Assembly: GCF_011440305.1 (NCBI RefSeq)
Contig: NZ_JAAOIW010000008.1
Coordinates: 124,001-188,000, forward strand
Direction: 5' to 3'
Length of the DNA: 64,000 nucleotides
DNA from: Paenibacillus agricola
GTDB taxonomy: Bacteria > Bacillota > Bacilli > Paenibacillales > NBRC-103111
Below are positions 48,265 through 56,623 of this stretch, piece after piece (the first letter of the stretch is position 1; each line of letters opens with the position of its first letter). Position numbers and translations under genes: made by a program. The notes under the pieces were generated by a model. That model was not told the origin of the DNA. It ran no database searches and was given only the letters and a program-made list of their open reading frames with translations.

Positions 48265-50601
48265 TCAATACATATCAACATCATCTTTATTCCATATTTT
48301 ACCCGTTTTCTGAAGCTCATATTTGACTGCTTGTAGAATATGTCGCATCCCGATCAAGCTTCCAGCATCTGCCGCCATAAAGGCCGAAGAAACGGCAATA
48401 TTTTTAATATTACCGCCAGCAATTGGGAATTTCGTTGCGATGTATTTAAAGTCTACATCTGGACCAAGCGGGGCTTCCTTCGGGAACATAGACCGCCATA
48501 TCTTTTCACGGTGCTCCTCATCGGGGAAGGGGAATTTAATAATATAGCTAATTCTACGGATAAAGGCTTCGTCAATATTGTTTAACAAATTGGTTGCCAG
48601 CACCGTAATCCCTTCATATTCCTCCATCTTTTGTAGCAGATAAGCCGTCTCGATATTGGCGTATTTATCGTGTGAGTCCTTAACCTCGGACCGTTTGCCA
48701 AACAAGGCATCCGTTTCATCGAAGAATAGGATCGCATTGCTTATGCGGGCTTCCTCAAAAATCTCGTGCAGGTTCTTCTCGGTCTCCCCGATATATTTGC
48801 TGATCACCTGGGACAAATCAATTTTGTACAGCTCCAGCTGAAGCTCCTTGGCAACAACCTGCGCGGACATGGTTTTGCCTGTCCCTGGGGGACCTGCGAA
48901 TAGCATGCTTAACCCCTTGCCATAGGCAAGCTTCCGCTCGAAGCCCCACTGGCCGTAGACCATGGCGCGATATTTCATCTGGTTGCACGCTTGGCGCAGC
49001 TGCTCCTTTTGCTCGATAGGCAAAATAATATCCTCCCATGCATACTTGGGCTGGATGCGCGCCGCTTTCTTCTCTAAGCCGTGCTGGACCTGCATATAGC
49101 AGGCTTTGTAAAGCGCCGCCTCGACGGAGGCGCCCGCCTGCTTATCAGCCCCGGCTTGCTGGATGGCACCACCTGCTTGCTGGGCGGCACCAGCCTGCAC
49201 GTCAAGGGCGGCAGCCACTTGCCGCTCGGCATCGCCCGAGCCGTTCCAGGCGGCGAAGCCATGCGCCAAGGTCAAGGCCCGGCTGATCTGCCCGGCTGTA
49301 AAACGGAATTTGGCGCCGAACACGGCCCAATCCACCGGGTGGCTAAAACCGCTCTCCTCGGCATAGCTCTCCCATAGGATTCGGCGCTGCTCATCGTCTG
49401 GAATCGGCAGCTCCATATCAAGCACCAGCCGATCCTTGAGCTCGGCTGAAAGCCGCTGGTGCTTGTGTGCCAGCAGAAATAGCAGCCCGTTGTAGCCGTT
49501 CAGGCCGCGGTACACCGTCTGCAGCCGCTGGCGTGCCAGCAGGTCTGGCTCGTCAGGGAATAGCGCCTCGACATTCGTTAAGCATAGCACCGTCTGGTGC
49601 AAGATCGCCTCACGCAGCACCTCATCCAGCAGCTCAGCGAACGGCTTATCCTGCAGCAGCATCACTGCTACGTCAGCGAACAACACCGACTTGCCAAAGG
49701 CTTTGCAGCAGTGCTGGACCTGCAGCTTTTTGCCGCCTCCAGGCGGTCCCCAGATGTAGAAGGCCAGCCGCCTGCGCACCTTGCGTTCTGGCGCATACAT
49801 CTCCCTCACGAACGCTTGGAGCCGACCCTGCAGCTCGGTACCGATCCGCAGCACAGGCAACGGCTCATCCAAGCGGGTGCGCTGGGCAACCCGATCGAGC
49901 GGTCCGCCGGGCTCTATATCTCCCTCATCAAACAGGAACCGCAGGATACGCCGGTCCAGCCATACAAGCTTGGAGAGCTGCGACCGGACAGCCGTCTCGC
50001 TCTCCTCCCTGTAGAACATGTACGTCGCCAGCTTCCCAGATGGTGACAGGGAAACCCGGGCTGCACTCATTTCCCCGAGATCCCGGCAAGCCAGCTGCAG
50101 CAGCAGGCTAATATTCGGGTGCTTGCAGGTGAGGTCATCAATCAAGAAGCCAAATATCCGTTCATATTTGCGGTCCAATTCTACCGCCAAGGCGATCATG
50201 ACACATTGCCGCTCCCAGCCCTGCATGCCGAACACCTTCGCTACGTAAGGGAGTGGTAAAACCACTCCAGCCGCCTCGCTGCTAGCAAGCCTGCGCTTAA
50301 CCGCCTCTTCCCGCGCTTGCAGCTGGCTTAAGAGCCATGCAGCTTCAGGGTCGGAATCAGCCGGATCACTTCCAAGCGTAATCAGCCCCATAAATTCCTC
50401 TTCCGAGACGAACATGCCGTTAAACGGGTCAGCCTGCCACTCAGACATCCGCTTTTTCCGTTTATGGTACAGCCACTGCAGCTTGCAATCCAACAATTGC
50501 AGCTCATCGGCATAATGCTCCCAACAGCTCGCATATCCACGTTCATCCCACAGCTTCTCGTCACCTGATGGTATCAGTTCATTGAATCGTCCATTGTTCA
50601 T
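48265..50601 (-). CDS. eCIS AAA+ ATPase (Pvc15 equivalent)
   Basis: A 778-residue protein with two ATPase-like modules. The C-terminal AAA+ domain is complete: Walker A GPPGTGKT at 570-577, Walker B 'AILFFDETDALFGKR' near 623-637, sensor 1 'TNLLNNIDEAFIRR', sensor 2 region 'FPIAGGNIKNI'. The first module (about 255-450) has GPPGGGKK at 285-292, where the usual Thr/Ser after Lys is Lys, and a weak Walker B (CLTNVEALF), so it is probably inactive. Pvc15-type ATPases help load cargo or assemble the particle. ATG with AGGAGCG upstream; transcribed alone upstream of the structural operon. Confidence 0.94.
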   Translation of the reverse strand: MNNGRFNELIPSGDEKLWDERGYASCWEHYADELQLLDCKLQWLYHKRKKRMSEWQADPFNGMFVSEEEFMGLITLGSDPADSDPEAAWLLSQLQAREEAVKRRLASSEAAGVVLPLPYVAKVFGMQGWERQCVMIALAVELDRKYERIFGFLIDDLTCKHPNISLLLQLACRDLGEMSAARVSLSPSGKLATYMFYREESETAVRSQLSKLVWLDRRILRFLFDEGDIEPGGPLDRVAQRTRLDEPLPVLRIGTELQGRLQAFVREMYAPERKVRRRLAFYIWGPPGGGKKLQVQHCCKAFGKSVLFADVAVMLLQDKPFAELLDEVLREAILHQTVLCLTNVEALFPDEPDLLARQRLQTVYRGLNGYNGLLFLLAHKHQRLSAELKDRLVLDMELPIPDDEQRRILWESYAEESGFSHPVDWAVFGAKFRFTAGQISRALTLAHGFAAWNGSGDAERQVAAALDVQAGAAQQAGGAIQQAGADKQAGASVEAALYKACYMQVQHGLEKKAARIQPKYAWEDIILPIEQKEQLRQACNQMKYRAMVYGQWGFERKLAYGKGLSMLFAGPPGTGKTMSAQVVAKELQLELYKIDLSQVISKYIGETEKNLHEIFEEARISNAILFFDETDALFGKRSEVKDSHDKYANIETAYLLQKMEEYEGITVLATNLLNNIDEAFIRRISYIIKFPFPDEEHREKIWRSMFPKEAPLGPDVDFKYIATKFPIAGGNIKNIAVSSAFMAADAGSLIGMRHILQAVKYELQKTGKIWNKDDVDMY

Positions 50602-50776
50602 AGGTCGCTCCTAAGGTTATGCATGTAGTTTTAACAGACCTAGCCGTATCTGCGATAGTCCGCAAGATGACCCGTTGCTATGTCTGCTTATTCTCGTTAT
50701 TGATACTTGATCTTATTTTATCAAACAATGTCGGCATAAGGAATGAAAATCGAATTAGGATTCTAAACCGTCTGTT

Positions 50777-51673
50777 TTACTGGACATCTCGAAAGCTGTC
50801 GATGAAATATTGGGCGCTTTTAGACATATACCGATCCTTTAACCACACAATACCAACGCCTGATTGAAAGTCGGCATCTTGAATATCCAGCATCTTAACA
50901 ACAGTTGTCGGGAAAGAAGACATCACCGATTTAGGAAACACTGTAACGCCAATCCCTTGGGCAATAAGTGCCATAATAATGGCTACACTGGAGCATTCAC
51001 AAATAATATTCGGCTCAAATCCATGGCGTTTGTATTCGTTCACAACCTGCTCGTGCATCCGAGTGGTTTTATCTGTTTTTAAGGTTATGAATGGAAAGCT
51101 GGCTAATTCTCGCATACTGATGCTCTGGTTTTCTGAATTCCCAGTCCACAAGCTGGGGATTACGGCCACAAATGGATCCGATGGCAGCTGCAGAATGGAA
51201 TATTGCCGGGGCTCTGTTTGCGCCTCAAAAGGCAGTCTTGCTATAACAAGCTCAATCTCTCTTTTCTCCAGCATTTCTCCTAAATAAAAATGGTCACCTT
51301 CTGAAATTTTAAATGTAACCTGAGGGTGCTTTTTCCTGAATAGCTCAATGGGCTTCGGTAAGAGTGAGATGCAGGATACAACCGCGCCGATGGACAAGAC
51401 TCCCCGAACACCTCCTTCTAATTCTTTCACCTCTTTTATCGTTTCGTCTAGTTCATTAATTATCATTTCTGCCTTCTTCATCAGGAGCTCTCCTGCAGCC
51501 GTGAGCTTCAAGCGCATTCGATTCCGATCAAACAGCTTCACTCCAAGCTCCTCTTCCATAAGCTTGAGCTGTCGGCTCAGTGGCGGCTGCTCCATATTAA
51601 GCAGCCTAGCCGCACGTGTAATTTGACCCTCATGGGCGATCGCCAGAAAATATTTTAACTGCCGCATGTCCAA
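50777..51673 (-). CDS. LysR family transcriptional regulator
   Basis: A 298-residue LTTR. The N-terminal winged helix 'MRQLKYFLAIAHEGQITRAARLLNMEQPPLSRQLKLMEEELGVKLFDRN' (in part: ARLLNMEQPPLSRQLKLME) is typical, and a periplasmic-binding-like effector domain follows from about residue 90. The frame starts at TTG 51673 (GGCGGAG 6 nt upstream); the ATG two codons later is the alternative. It is divergent from ilvE with a T-N11-A palindrome between, so autoregulation and control of ilvE are likely by family rule. The effector is unknown. Confidence 0.93.
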   Translation of the reverse strand: MDMRQLKYFLAIAHEGQITRAARLLNMEQPPLSRQLKLMEEELGVKLFDRNRMRLKLTAAGELLMKKAEMIINELDETIKEVKELEGGVRGVLSIGAVVSCISLLPKPIELFRKKHPQVTFKISEGDHFYLGEMLEKREIELVIARLPFEAQTEPRQYSILQLPSDPFVAVIPSLWTGNSENQSISMRELASFPFITLKTDKTTRMHEQVVNEYKRHGFEPNIICECSSVAIIMALIAQGIGVTVFPKSVMSSFPTTVVKMLDIQDADFQSGVGIVWLKDRYMSKSAQYFIDSFRDVQ

Positions 51674-51692
51674 ATTGTTCTCCGCCCTCCGG

Positions 51693-51709
51693 CATACCCA
51701 AAAGGTATG
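51693..51709. promoter_or_regulatory. LysR-type box (CATACC-N5-GGTATG)
   Basis: A perfect 6-5-6 dyad that contains the T-N11-A core of LTTR recognition sites, 20 bp upstream of the LysR gene start in the divergent lysR-ilvE region. Confidence 0.6.
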
Positions 51710-51731
51710 AATAACAAATTAAATAGATGTT

Positions 51732-51761
51732 TTGAATATATCAAACGAAGTGGTACACTTC
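51732..51761 (+). promoter_or_regulatory. Candidate ilvE promoter with overlapping GAAGTG-GTA-CACTTC dyad
   Basis: TTGAAT (51732-51737) and TACACT (51754-51759) are 16 bp apart. A perfect 6-3-6 dyad (51747-51761) overlaps the -10, which suggests repression at this promoter by a second regulator or a second LysR contact. Confidence 0.4.
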
Positions 51762-51797
51762 AATTACAACAACTAACATTAAGGAGAGATGGTTAGA

Positions 51798-52916
51798 ATG
51801 GTTCAACCTTTGGAAATAACAATTGAGCGGAGTGTAAATAAGAAAGAAAAGCCGCCCGAAGACCAGCTCGGTTTCGGCACTTATTTTACTGATCATATGT
51901 TTATTATGGATTACGCTATTGAAAAAGGATGGCATCAACCTCGTATTGTGCCTTATCAGCCTATTCTCTTAGACCCTGCGGCCAAAGTATTTCATTATGG
52001 GCAAACCATTTTTGAGGGGCTAAAAGCTTACCTGACCGACGATGGACGAACACTTCTATTCAGGCCGCAAAAAAACCTGCAAAGATTAAACCGTTCCAAC
52101 GAGCGTTTGAGTATTCCTGAAATTGATGAGGCACTCGTTCTTGATGCGTTGAAACAATTGATTGCCGTAGACCAAGATTGGATTCCGACGGAAGCCGGGA
52201 CTTCTCTGTATATCCGTCCTTTTGTATTTGCTACCCAACCCGCATTAGGTGTATCCCCTTCCACACATTATCAGTTCATGATTATTATGTCGCCGGTTGG
52301 CGCCTATTACCCTGAGGGTGTGAATCCGGTTAAAATTTTTGTCGAATCGGAGTATGTTCGTACCGTAATCGGCGGCGTGGGCGAAGCCAAAACAGCTGGA
52401 AATTATGCAGCTGGCCTAAAAGCTCAAGAAATAGCCAAAGAGCAAGGTTATTCCCAAGTGTTATGGCTTGATGGCATCCACAGAAAATATATCGAAGAAG
52501 TCGGCAGTATGAACGTATTTTTCAAAATCAAAGGAACTGTTTATACGCCTTCTTTGAACGGAAGTATATTGGATGGTATTACAAGAAATTCCATTATTCA
52601 CCTACTTAAGCATTGGAACATTCCGGTTGTCGAGCAAATCCTTTCTATCGAGGAACTATATGAAGCTGGCAAAGCCGGGTTTCTAGAGGAAGCATTCGGT
52701 ACGGGCACGGCAGCCGTTATTTCCCCAATAGGCGAACTCAGCTGGTGCGATGAAAAGCTCGTGATCAATCAGGGCCAGACAGGTGATCTCTCGCAGCGGC
52801 TTTACGATACTTTATCTGGTATCCAGAGGGGGACGATCTCTGATCCCTTTGATTGGATGCTAGAAGTCGAAGGTTCTGCTCCCGTTGCCGTATCGAGCAA
52901 AAACAGCAACTTGTAG
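51798..52916 (+). CDS. ilvE: Branched-chain amino acid aminotransferase
   Basis: A 372-residue PLP fold-type IV transaminase of the long (eukaryote-like) BCAT type that interconverts leucine, isoleucine and valine with their 2-oxo acids. Signatures: 'LGFGTYFTDHMFIMDY', 'VFHYGQTIFEGLKAYL', the PLP lysine region 'GVGEAKTAGNYAAGLKAQ', 'EEVGSMNVFF', 'EAFGTGTAAVISPIGEL'. An ATG at 51789 is possible, but its spacing from AAGGAG is only 2 nt, so I prefer 51798. It is divergent from the LysR gene. Length and motifs are normal. Confidence 0.95.
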   Translation: MVQPLEITIERSVNKKEKPPEDQLGFGTYFTDHMFIMDYAIEKGWHQPRIVPYQPILLDPAAKVFHYGQTIFEGLKAYLTDDGRTLLFRPQKNLQRLNRSNERLSIPEIDEALVLDALKQLIAVDQDWIPTEAGTSLYIRPFVFATQPALGVSPSTHYQFMIIMSPVGAYYPEGVNPVKIFVESEYVRTVIGGVGEAKTAGNYAAGLKAQEIAKEQGYSQVLWLDGIHRKYIEEVGSMNVFFKIKGTVYTPSLNGSILDGITRNSIIHLLKHWNIPVVEQILSIEELYEAGKAGFLEEAFGTGTAAVISPIGELSWCDEKLVINQGQTGDLSQRLYDTLSGIQRGTISDPFDWMLEVEGSAPVAVSSKNSNL

Positions 52917-52993
52917 CATACCGCCGCTTCGCGGATGAGATAAGGCCAGCTTGCTTCTACCTGCCGTTTCATGGATTCGAATCGTTGTATGGT

Positions 52994-53040
52994 TCAAAAA
53001 AAGGTGTAAAACAAAGACTCTAGGGTCTTTGTTTTACACC
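52994..53040 (-). terminator. Strong perfect 16-bp stem terminator
   Basis: A perfect 16-bp inverted repeat (53003-53018 with 53025-53040, 6-nt loop) is followed on the minus strand by eight T. It ends transcription from the decayed glycosidase and can act weakly for ilvE, whose stop is 85 bp away. Confidence 0.88.
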
Positions 53041-53075
53041 GCATATCCATGATCATATTTCCACGAACCGTAGAC

Positions 53076-53929
53076 TTACAACTGTACACTTCGCTCCAAC
53101 TGCTCGCCACTCACAAGGAATATTTTGGCGACCCATTCCTTGTCCTCAGCATCCATAATCCAAGGCAATTGGATCCAGGTAATATCATTTTGGACCATGA
53201 ATGGATCACAATACGCCGTATCGACCAAACTGCCATTCTTCCAGACGATCGGTTTGTCCAGCCCCCAGCTCCGAGCAATCTTGATCATATTGTAATATTC
53301 TTGGCGCGTTAAATTATTGGCATGAATCAGGATCACGTCACTGGCTTCAGCGACCTCTTGACTCAGCCTCCCTCCAGATAAGCTGGCTCCGACTGGCATC
53401 CCACCCGAGTATTCACGTGCCAGATCGATCTTTAATACGACATGCCCTGCGGCTCATAAATTAACGGCAACGACTTAAAGCGGCTAATATCAAATTCATT
53501 GGCCACCTCGATAATCACATTCGTGTAATTGCCTTTTTTCAGAAGCTCGCAGGCGGTTTTCACGGCATTGCGAATCGCTTGTCCATCCTTGAACTGAATT
53601 GCTTGTGACCAATAAAACAAGCTGACAATCACGACCATGCCAATTTCATCGAATGCCCGGATTAATCGATCCAGCCTTTGCTCATAAGCAGGGTCGAAAG
53701 TGAGCCCATCCGCACTGAACGGATTGTTTTGGACACTCGTCCAGTCATCAATCGTAAACACAGGACCGCCTCCCTGTAAGCCAACAGTGAACGCGCGGAG
53801 GCCGTGGTCATACCATTCCTGTAAGGAGGCAATTAGGTCATCCGTGTTTTTCTCGGCATGCTTGCTGTTAATAAGAAATTTTTCACCTTGTATCGCAATG
53901 CTGATAATTAAAATAGCCTGCCTGCACAA
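53076..53929 (-). pseudogene. Frameshifted glycosidase-like (cellulase/GH5-type) gene
   Basis: Two consecutive minus-strand frames join into one protein. The first (53929-53432) contains 'YDHGLRAFTVGLQGGGPVF', 'FDEIGMVVIVSLFYWSQ' and 'NYTNVIIEVANEFDI', with a TIM-barrel catalytic Asn-Glu motif. The second (53431-53076) continues with 'IDLAREYSGGMPVGASLSGGR' and 'SDVILIHANNLTRQEYYNMI'. The break is a one-base loss near 53430 that creates TAA. The N-terminal part also seems to lack a segment present in relatives, from memory of the family. No signal peptide. Inactive as read; a sequencing error at one base is the alternative for the frameshift. Confidence 0.7.
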
Positions 53930-54010
53930 TAATATTCGAAAAAACGACGTTTTCCCCAGTTCGAATAAAGCATTTGGAAAGCGCAGCGGTTTTTTTCAAG
54001 CTGTCATTGG

Positions 54011-54133
54011 GAACCACCTCAACCGCAAAACTTTATCCGTTATTTCCGCAAGCTCGAATGCATTACCCCTGGCAAATATCGCGAATTTCACCGCGAGCAG
54101 GAATTCAGGAAGAATTCAAAGCCTGAGCATTAG
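54011..54133 (+). pseudogene. AraC-family regulator C-terminal remnant
   Basis: A plus-strand frame of 40 codons plus stop encodes 'QNFIRYFRKLECITPGKYRE', the end of the second helix-turn-helix of an AraC/XylS regulator. Upstream of 54011 the rest of the domain is not recognisable in one frame; fragments such as 'AAVFFKLS' lie in a different frame. It is an eroded remnant beside the frameshifted glycosidase, whose regulator it may have been. The rest of 53930-54305 shows nothing else. Confidence 0.65.
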
Positions 54134-54305
54134 TTCTTCACCTTTTCGGCAGCTTGACGAATAACTATTTTAACGTTACTTTGATAACAGGTACAGCCAT
54201 TCCATAGCTTAGCTGGTAAAGCGAATAGCAGTTCCCGCAGCCATCAGCCTCTCTATGCAACAGCCGGGAAACGTACTCATTAGCTCATGGAGGTGTTATC
54301 TACTA

Positions 54306-54782
54306 TTGAATAACGGGCAATCCCCACAAGAAAACCAAACCGAACGCTTTGAAACAGCTCTTTGGACGATAGTCCGCAGGCTGGGTCCTGAGCTTACCTC
54401 ACATACCGAACTGAAGCTGACTGGGCAGCAGTTTATTATGCTTCATTTTATTTCCAAAAAAGGACCTTGCAAAGTAACCGACCTCGCAGCGCGAATGGAA
54501 GTCAAACCCAGTGCAATTACGGTAATGATTGACAGGCTGATCGCCCAGGAGGTCGTGCGGCGGCGGCATGATGACAAAGACAGACGGGTCGTATTAATTG
54601 ACATTACCGATCGTGGACATGATGTGCTACAGCAGCTCCAACAGCTTCGCCGCCAAATTATCGGCAATTATTTGAATGAATTGGATGCTGAAAAGCTGGA
54701 TATTTTCCTGGACATTTTAGAGCAAATCGCTGGAAAAATACCCCGTCCTTCAACTCCGCCTACGGGCAGTGGAGACTTGTGA
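54306..54782 (+). CDS. MarR family transcriptional regulator
   Basis: A protein of 158 residues with the MarR winged helix: 'LTSHTELKLTGQQFIMLHFISKKGPCKVTDLAARMEVKPSAITVMIDRLIAQEVVRRRHDDKDRRVVLIDITDRG' (in part: KVTDLAARMEVKPSAITVMI). The wing contains the D-x-R-D/R motif (DDKDRR). The TTG at 54306 is preceded by GGAGGTG about 10 nt away; an upstream ATG lacks a site. No efflux or degradation gene is adjacent, so its targets are unknown. Confidence 0.88.
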   Translation: MNNGQSPQENQTERFETALWTIVRRLGPELTSHTELKLTGQQFIMLHFISKKGPCKVTDLAARMEVKPSAITVMIDRLIAQEVVRRRHDDKDRRVVLIDITDRGHDVLQQLQQLRRQIIGNYLNELDAEKLDIFLDILEQIAGKIPRPSTPPTGSGDL

Positions 54783-54878
54783 AAAAAGTGTAATAAAACC
54801 AGCAAATGCTGGATATAATAACTTATCGTGAGCCCATTTATTCGGGCTTTATGTCCAAGCTGTAGAGTCAGTAATTTG

Positions 54879-54907
54879 TTGTTATGCCACACAAATTATG
54901 GTATAAT
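54879..54907 (+). promoter_or_regulatory. Promoter of the first cold-shock gene
   Basis: TTGTTA (54879-54884), a 17-nt spacer, and a perfect TATAAT (54902-54907). Transcription from here gives a leader of about 135 nt before the csp ATG. Confidence 0.8.
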
Positions 54908-54949
54908 CAGTATTATAACTTCGTACTGATTGTGGAATTTACATCTTAT

Positions 54950-54999
54950 AAAGATTATTACAATAAATATTGGGGTAATCTTTCTAATGTGTGAATTTT
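54950..54999 (+). promoter_or_regulatory. csp leader: hairpin plus AATGTGTGAATTTT element
   Basis: An 8-bp inverted repeat (AAAGATTA 54950-54957, TAATCTTT 54976-54983) is followed at once by AATGTGTGAATTTT (54986-54999). The same 14-mer follows a hairpin in the leader of the second csp gene at 57467-57480. It is a candidate cold-responsive RNA element. Confidence 0.6.
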
Positions 55000-55048
55000 C
55001 TTCTTCATGCAAAATAAGAGTAAACATTTATTGGAGGTTTTTAAGAAG

Positions 55049-55249
55049 ATGGAAACAGGTACAGTGAAATGGTTTAACGCAGAAAAAGGTTTCGGTTTTA
55101 TCGAAGTTGAAGGCGGCAAAGATGTATTTGTACATTTTAGCGCAATTACAGGGGACGGCTACAAATCCCTTGAAGAAGGACAACGCGTACAATTTAATGT
55201 TGTTCAAGGCAATCGTGGACCTCAAGCAGAAAATGTAGTGAAACTGTAA
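55049..55249 (+). CDS. Cold-shock protein (CspA/CspB family)
   Basis: A 66-residue single cold-shock domain beginning [10 protein letters not shown], with RNP1 KGFGFIEV and RNP2 VFVHFSAI, an RNA chaperone. The ATG at 55049 has GGAGG 11 nt upstream; a longer frame upstream is part of the leader. Nearly identical to the second csp product in the window. It has its own promoter, long leader and terminator. Confidence 0.97.
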   Translation: METGTVKWFNAEKGFGFIEVEGGKDVFVHFSAITGDGYKSLEEGQRVQFNVVQGNRGPQAENVVKL

Positions 55250-55265
55250 GGTTTCATGAAGAGAG

Positions 55266-55297
55266 GGAGAACTGCTCGGAACAGGGCAGTTCTTTTT
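55266..55297 (+). terminator. Terminator of the first cold-shock gene
   Basis: GAACTGC pairs with GCAGTTC, followed by TTTTTC. Confidence 0.85.
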
Positions 55298-55363
55298 CAG
55301 TTAACGGCCATCTGTCATTCTTATGTTAGAATCGCAACCCACAACTGAAGGAGGGGTTCAACC

Positions 55364-55564
55364 TTGTATTTCTCCAAAAAAAATATGGAACCGGTTCAAG
55401 AAGAGGAGACATCTGTGTGGATTTGCAGTAAAGAAGGATGTTCGTGCTGGATGCGAGAGAACTTCTCATTGCAAAAAAGCCCGCTTTGCCCTATTTGCAA
55501 ATCAGAGATGGTCAAAAACTCCAAAATGCTCCCTTTGCTTAACAATCATCATAAAGTGAATTAA
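55364..55564 (+). CDS. Cold-inducible YdjO-like zinc-ribbon protein
   Basis: A 66-residue protein of the YdjO family with two cysteine pairs ('WICSKEGCSCWMRENF' and 'SPLCPICKSEM'). It starts at TTG 55364 with GAAGGAGGGG 7 nt upstream. YdjO-type proteins are cold-induced in Bacillus and often sit next to csp genes, as here. Their function is unknown. Own terminator downstream. Confidence 0.9.
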   Translation: MYFSKKNMEPVQEEETSVWICSKEGCSCWMRENFSLQKSPLCPICKSEMVKNSKMLPLLNNHHKVN

Positions 55565-55594
55565 TAAAGGGCGGCAACTTCCGCCTCTATATCG

Positions 55595-55630
55595 AAAGGC
55601 ACACCTCTTCTGGAGGTAGTGCCTTTTTTT
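55595..55630 (+). terminator. Terminator of the ydjO-like gene
   Basis: AAAGGCAC-ACCTC pairs with GAGGT-GTGCCTTT and is followed by a T-run. Confidence 0.88.
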
Positions 55631-55751
55631 GTTCAGCCATTACGGGCTTCAGGTATATTTCCTCTTAAAATTGTCCATCCTTCTAGTAAAGATTTGCTAG
55701 CTTACTAGCAAGGATTACGAGAACCGCGAGGATATGTAGGGAGGGAATTAC

Positions 55752-56597
55752 GTGATACGGAAGCCGCAGGGTTGGACAATGTTAATATTCATGGCTGTCA
55801 CATTTGTGTTTTCGTTATTAGCTAACTCCCAAGGCTGGACAGCGGCGCAAGGGAGCAAACATCCAGATACCGATTATTTGCTTTCGCTGTCCCAGCCTGT
55901 TATGGCTGCCGGCAAGCAAGTCATCATTAAATATACAAGCGCCTCTAAGCCCTACACTGACGAAACCGATTTTCTTCGAGCCGCAGAGGAGCTAAGCCGT
56001 GCCTTCCAGCTTCCAGTCCCCTTGACCGTTGGCGAAAGCATGGACCCAAACAGGAACGCGAGCCTCGGCAACCCGAAACATAGCCCGGTTCAGGGCTTGA
56101 ACCCGCATCAGGCTGTTGTTCAGAACACGGACTTGTATACCGCCAAGTTTACACAGGCTCATTCGGACAACATGATGGCCACGTTGCTATTCGTGGGCTT
56201 CGCTGACGGCAGCACACTGCTTAGCTTGAACGCCGAAACCTTGCAGGAAAGCGGGCTGCCCCAGCTGCAAGCCCTGCAGTTGCAGTGGACAGCAGCGCTG
56301 CAAGCGGAGTTTGGCATTCAGGCACAGTGGAATGTCATGATCCAGGGCCCGTTGGCTGCCTCCATGCCCGATACACAATCGCTGCTGGCATACCTATCAG
56401 CCACGACTCCTGTCGACGAGCTTGCCCGCTACCAGGACTCGGGCAGCTTAAGCGTTTCTTACCATTCGTCTCTACTGGCCTCCGAATGGAATACGGGAAA
56501 AGAAAAAATGAACCTCCAAGTGGCGGTTCATCGGGATTCACTTACTCATGAACAACGGATAACGATTGCAACGCCAGCGATTTCGATTCCCTATTAA
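55752..56597 (+). CDS. YwmB family secreted/anchored protein (DUF1779)
   Basis: A 281-residue protein with an N-terminal hydrophobic signal/anchor (about 8-28). The rest fits the YwmB (TATA-box-binding-fold) family: N-terminal 'LSQPVMAAGKQVIIKYTS', central 'LLFVGFADGSTLLSLNAE' and the C-terminal 'RITIATPAISIPY', which corresponds to the family's usual ending. In Bacillus ywmB lies beside murA; here it does not. Function unknown. GTG start with AGGGAGGG upstream. Confidence 0.78.
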   Translation: MIRKPQGWTMLIFMAVTFVFSLLANSQGWTAAQGSKHPDTDYLLSLSQPVMAAGKQVIIKYTSASKPYTDETDFLRAAEELSRAFQLPVPLTVGESMDPNRNASLGNPKHSPVQGLNPHQAVVQNTDLYTAKFTQAHSDNMMATLLFVGFADGSTLLSLNAETLQESGLPQLQALQLQWTAALQAEFGIQAQWNVMIQGPLAASMPDTQSLLAYLSATTPVDELARYQDSGSLSVSYHSSLLASEWNTGKEKMNLQVAVHRDSLTHEQRITIATPAISIPY

Positions 56598-56623
56598 TTA
56601 TCGGAAAATGAGGTCGGGAACGC

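Noticed and set aside
49467-50111. GC-rich frames opposite the ATPase gene
   Set aside because: Shadow of the AAA+ coding strand; arginine/alanine-rich with no family match.
24481-50601. Prophage (myophage) interpretation
   Set aside because: No capsid, portal, terminase, integrase, holin or endolysin; DUF4255 and the Pvc15-type ATPase are eCIS markers.
24481-50601. Type VI secretion system interpretation
   Set aside because: No TssJLM membrane complex, TssB/C pair or ClpV; organism appears monoderm.
51674-51797. T-box or leucine-type riboswitch before ilvE
   Set aside because: The leader is too short and shows no specifier hairpin or T-box sequence.
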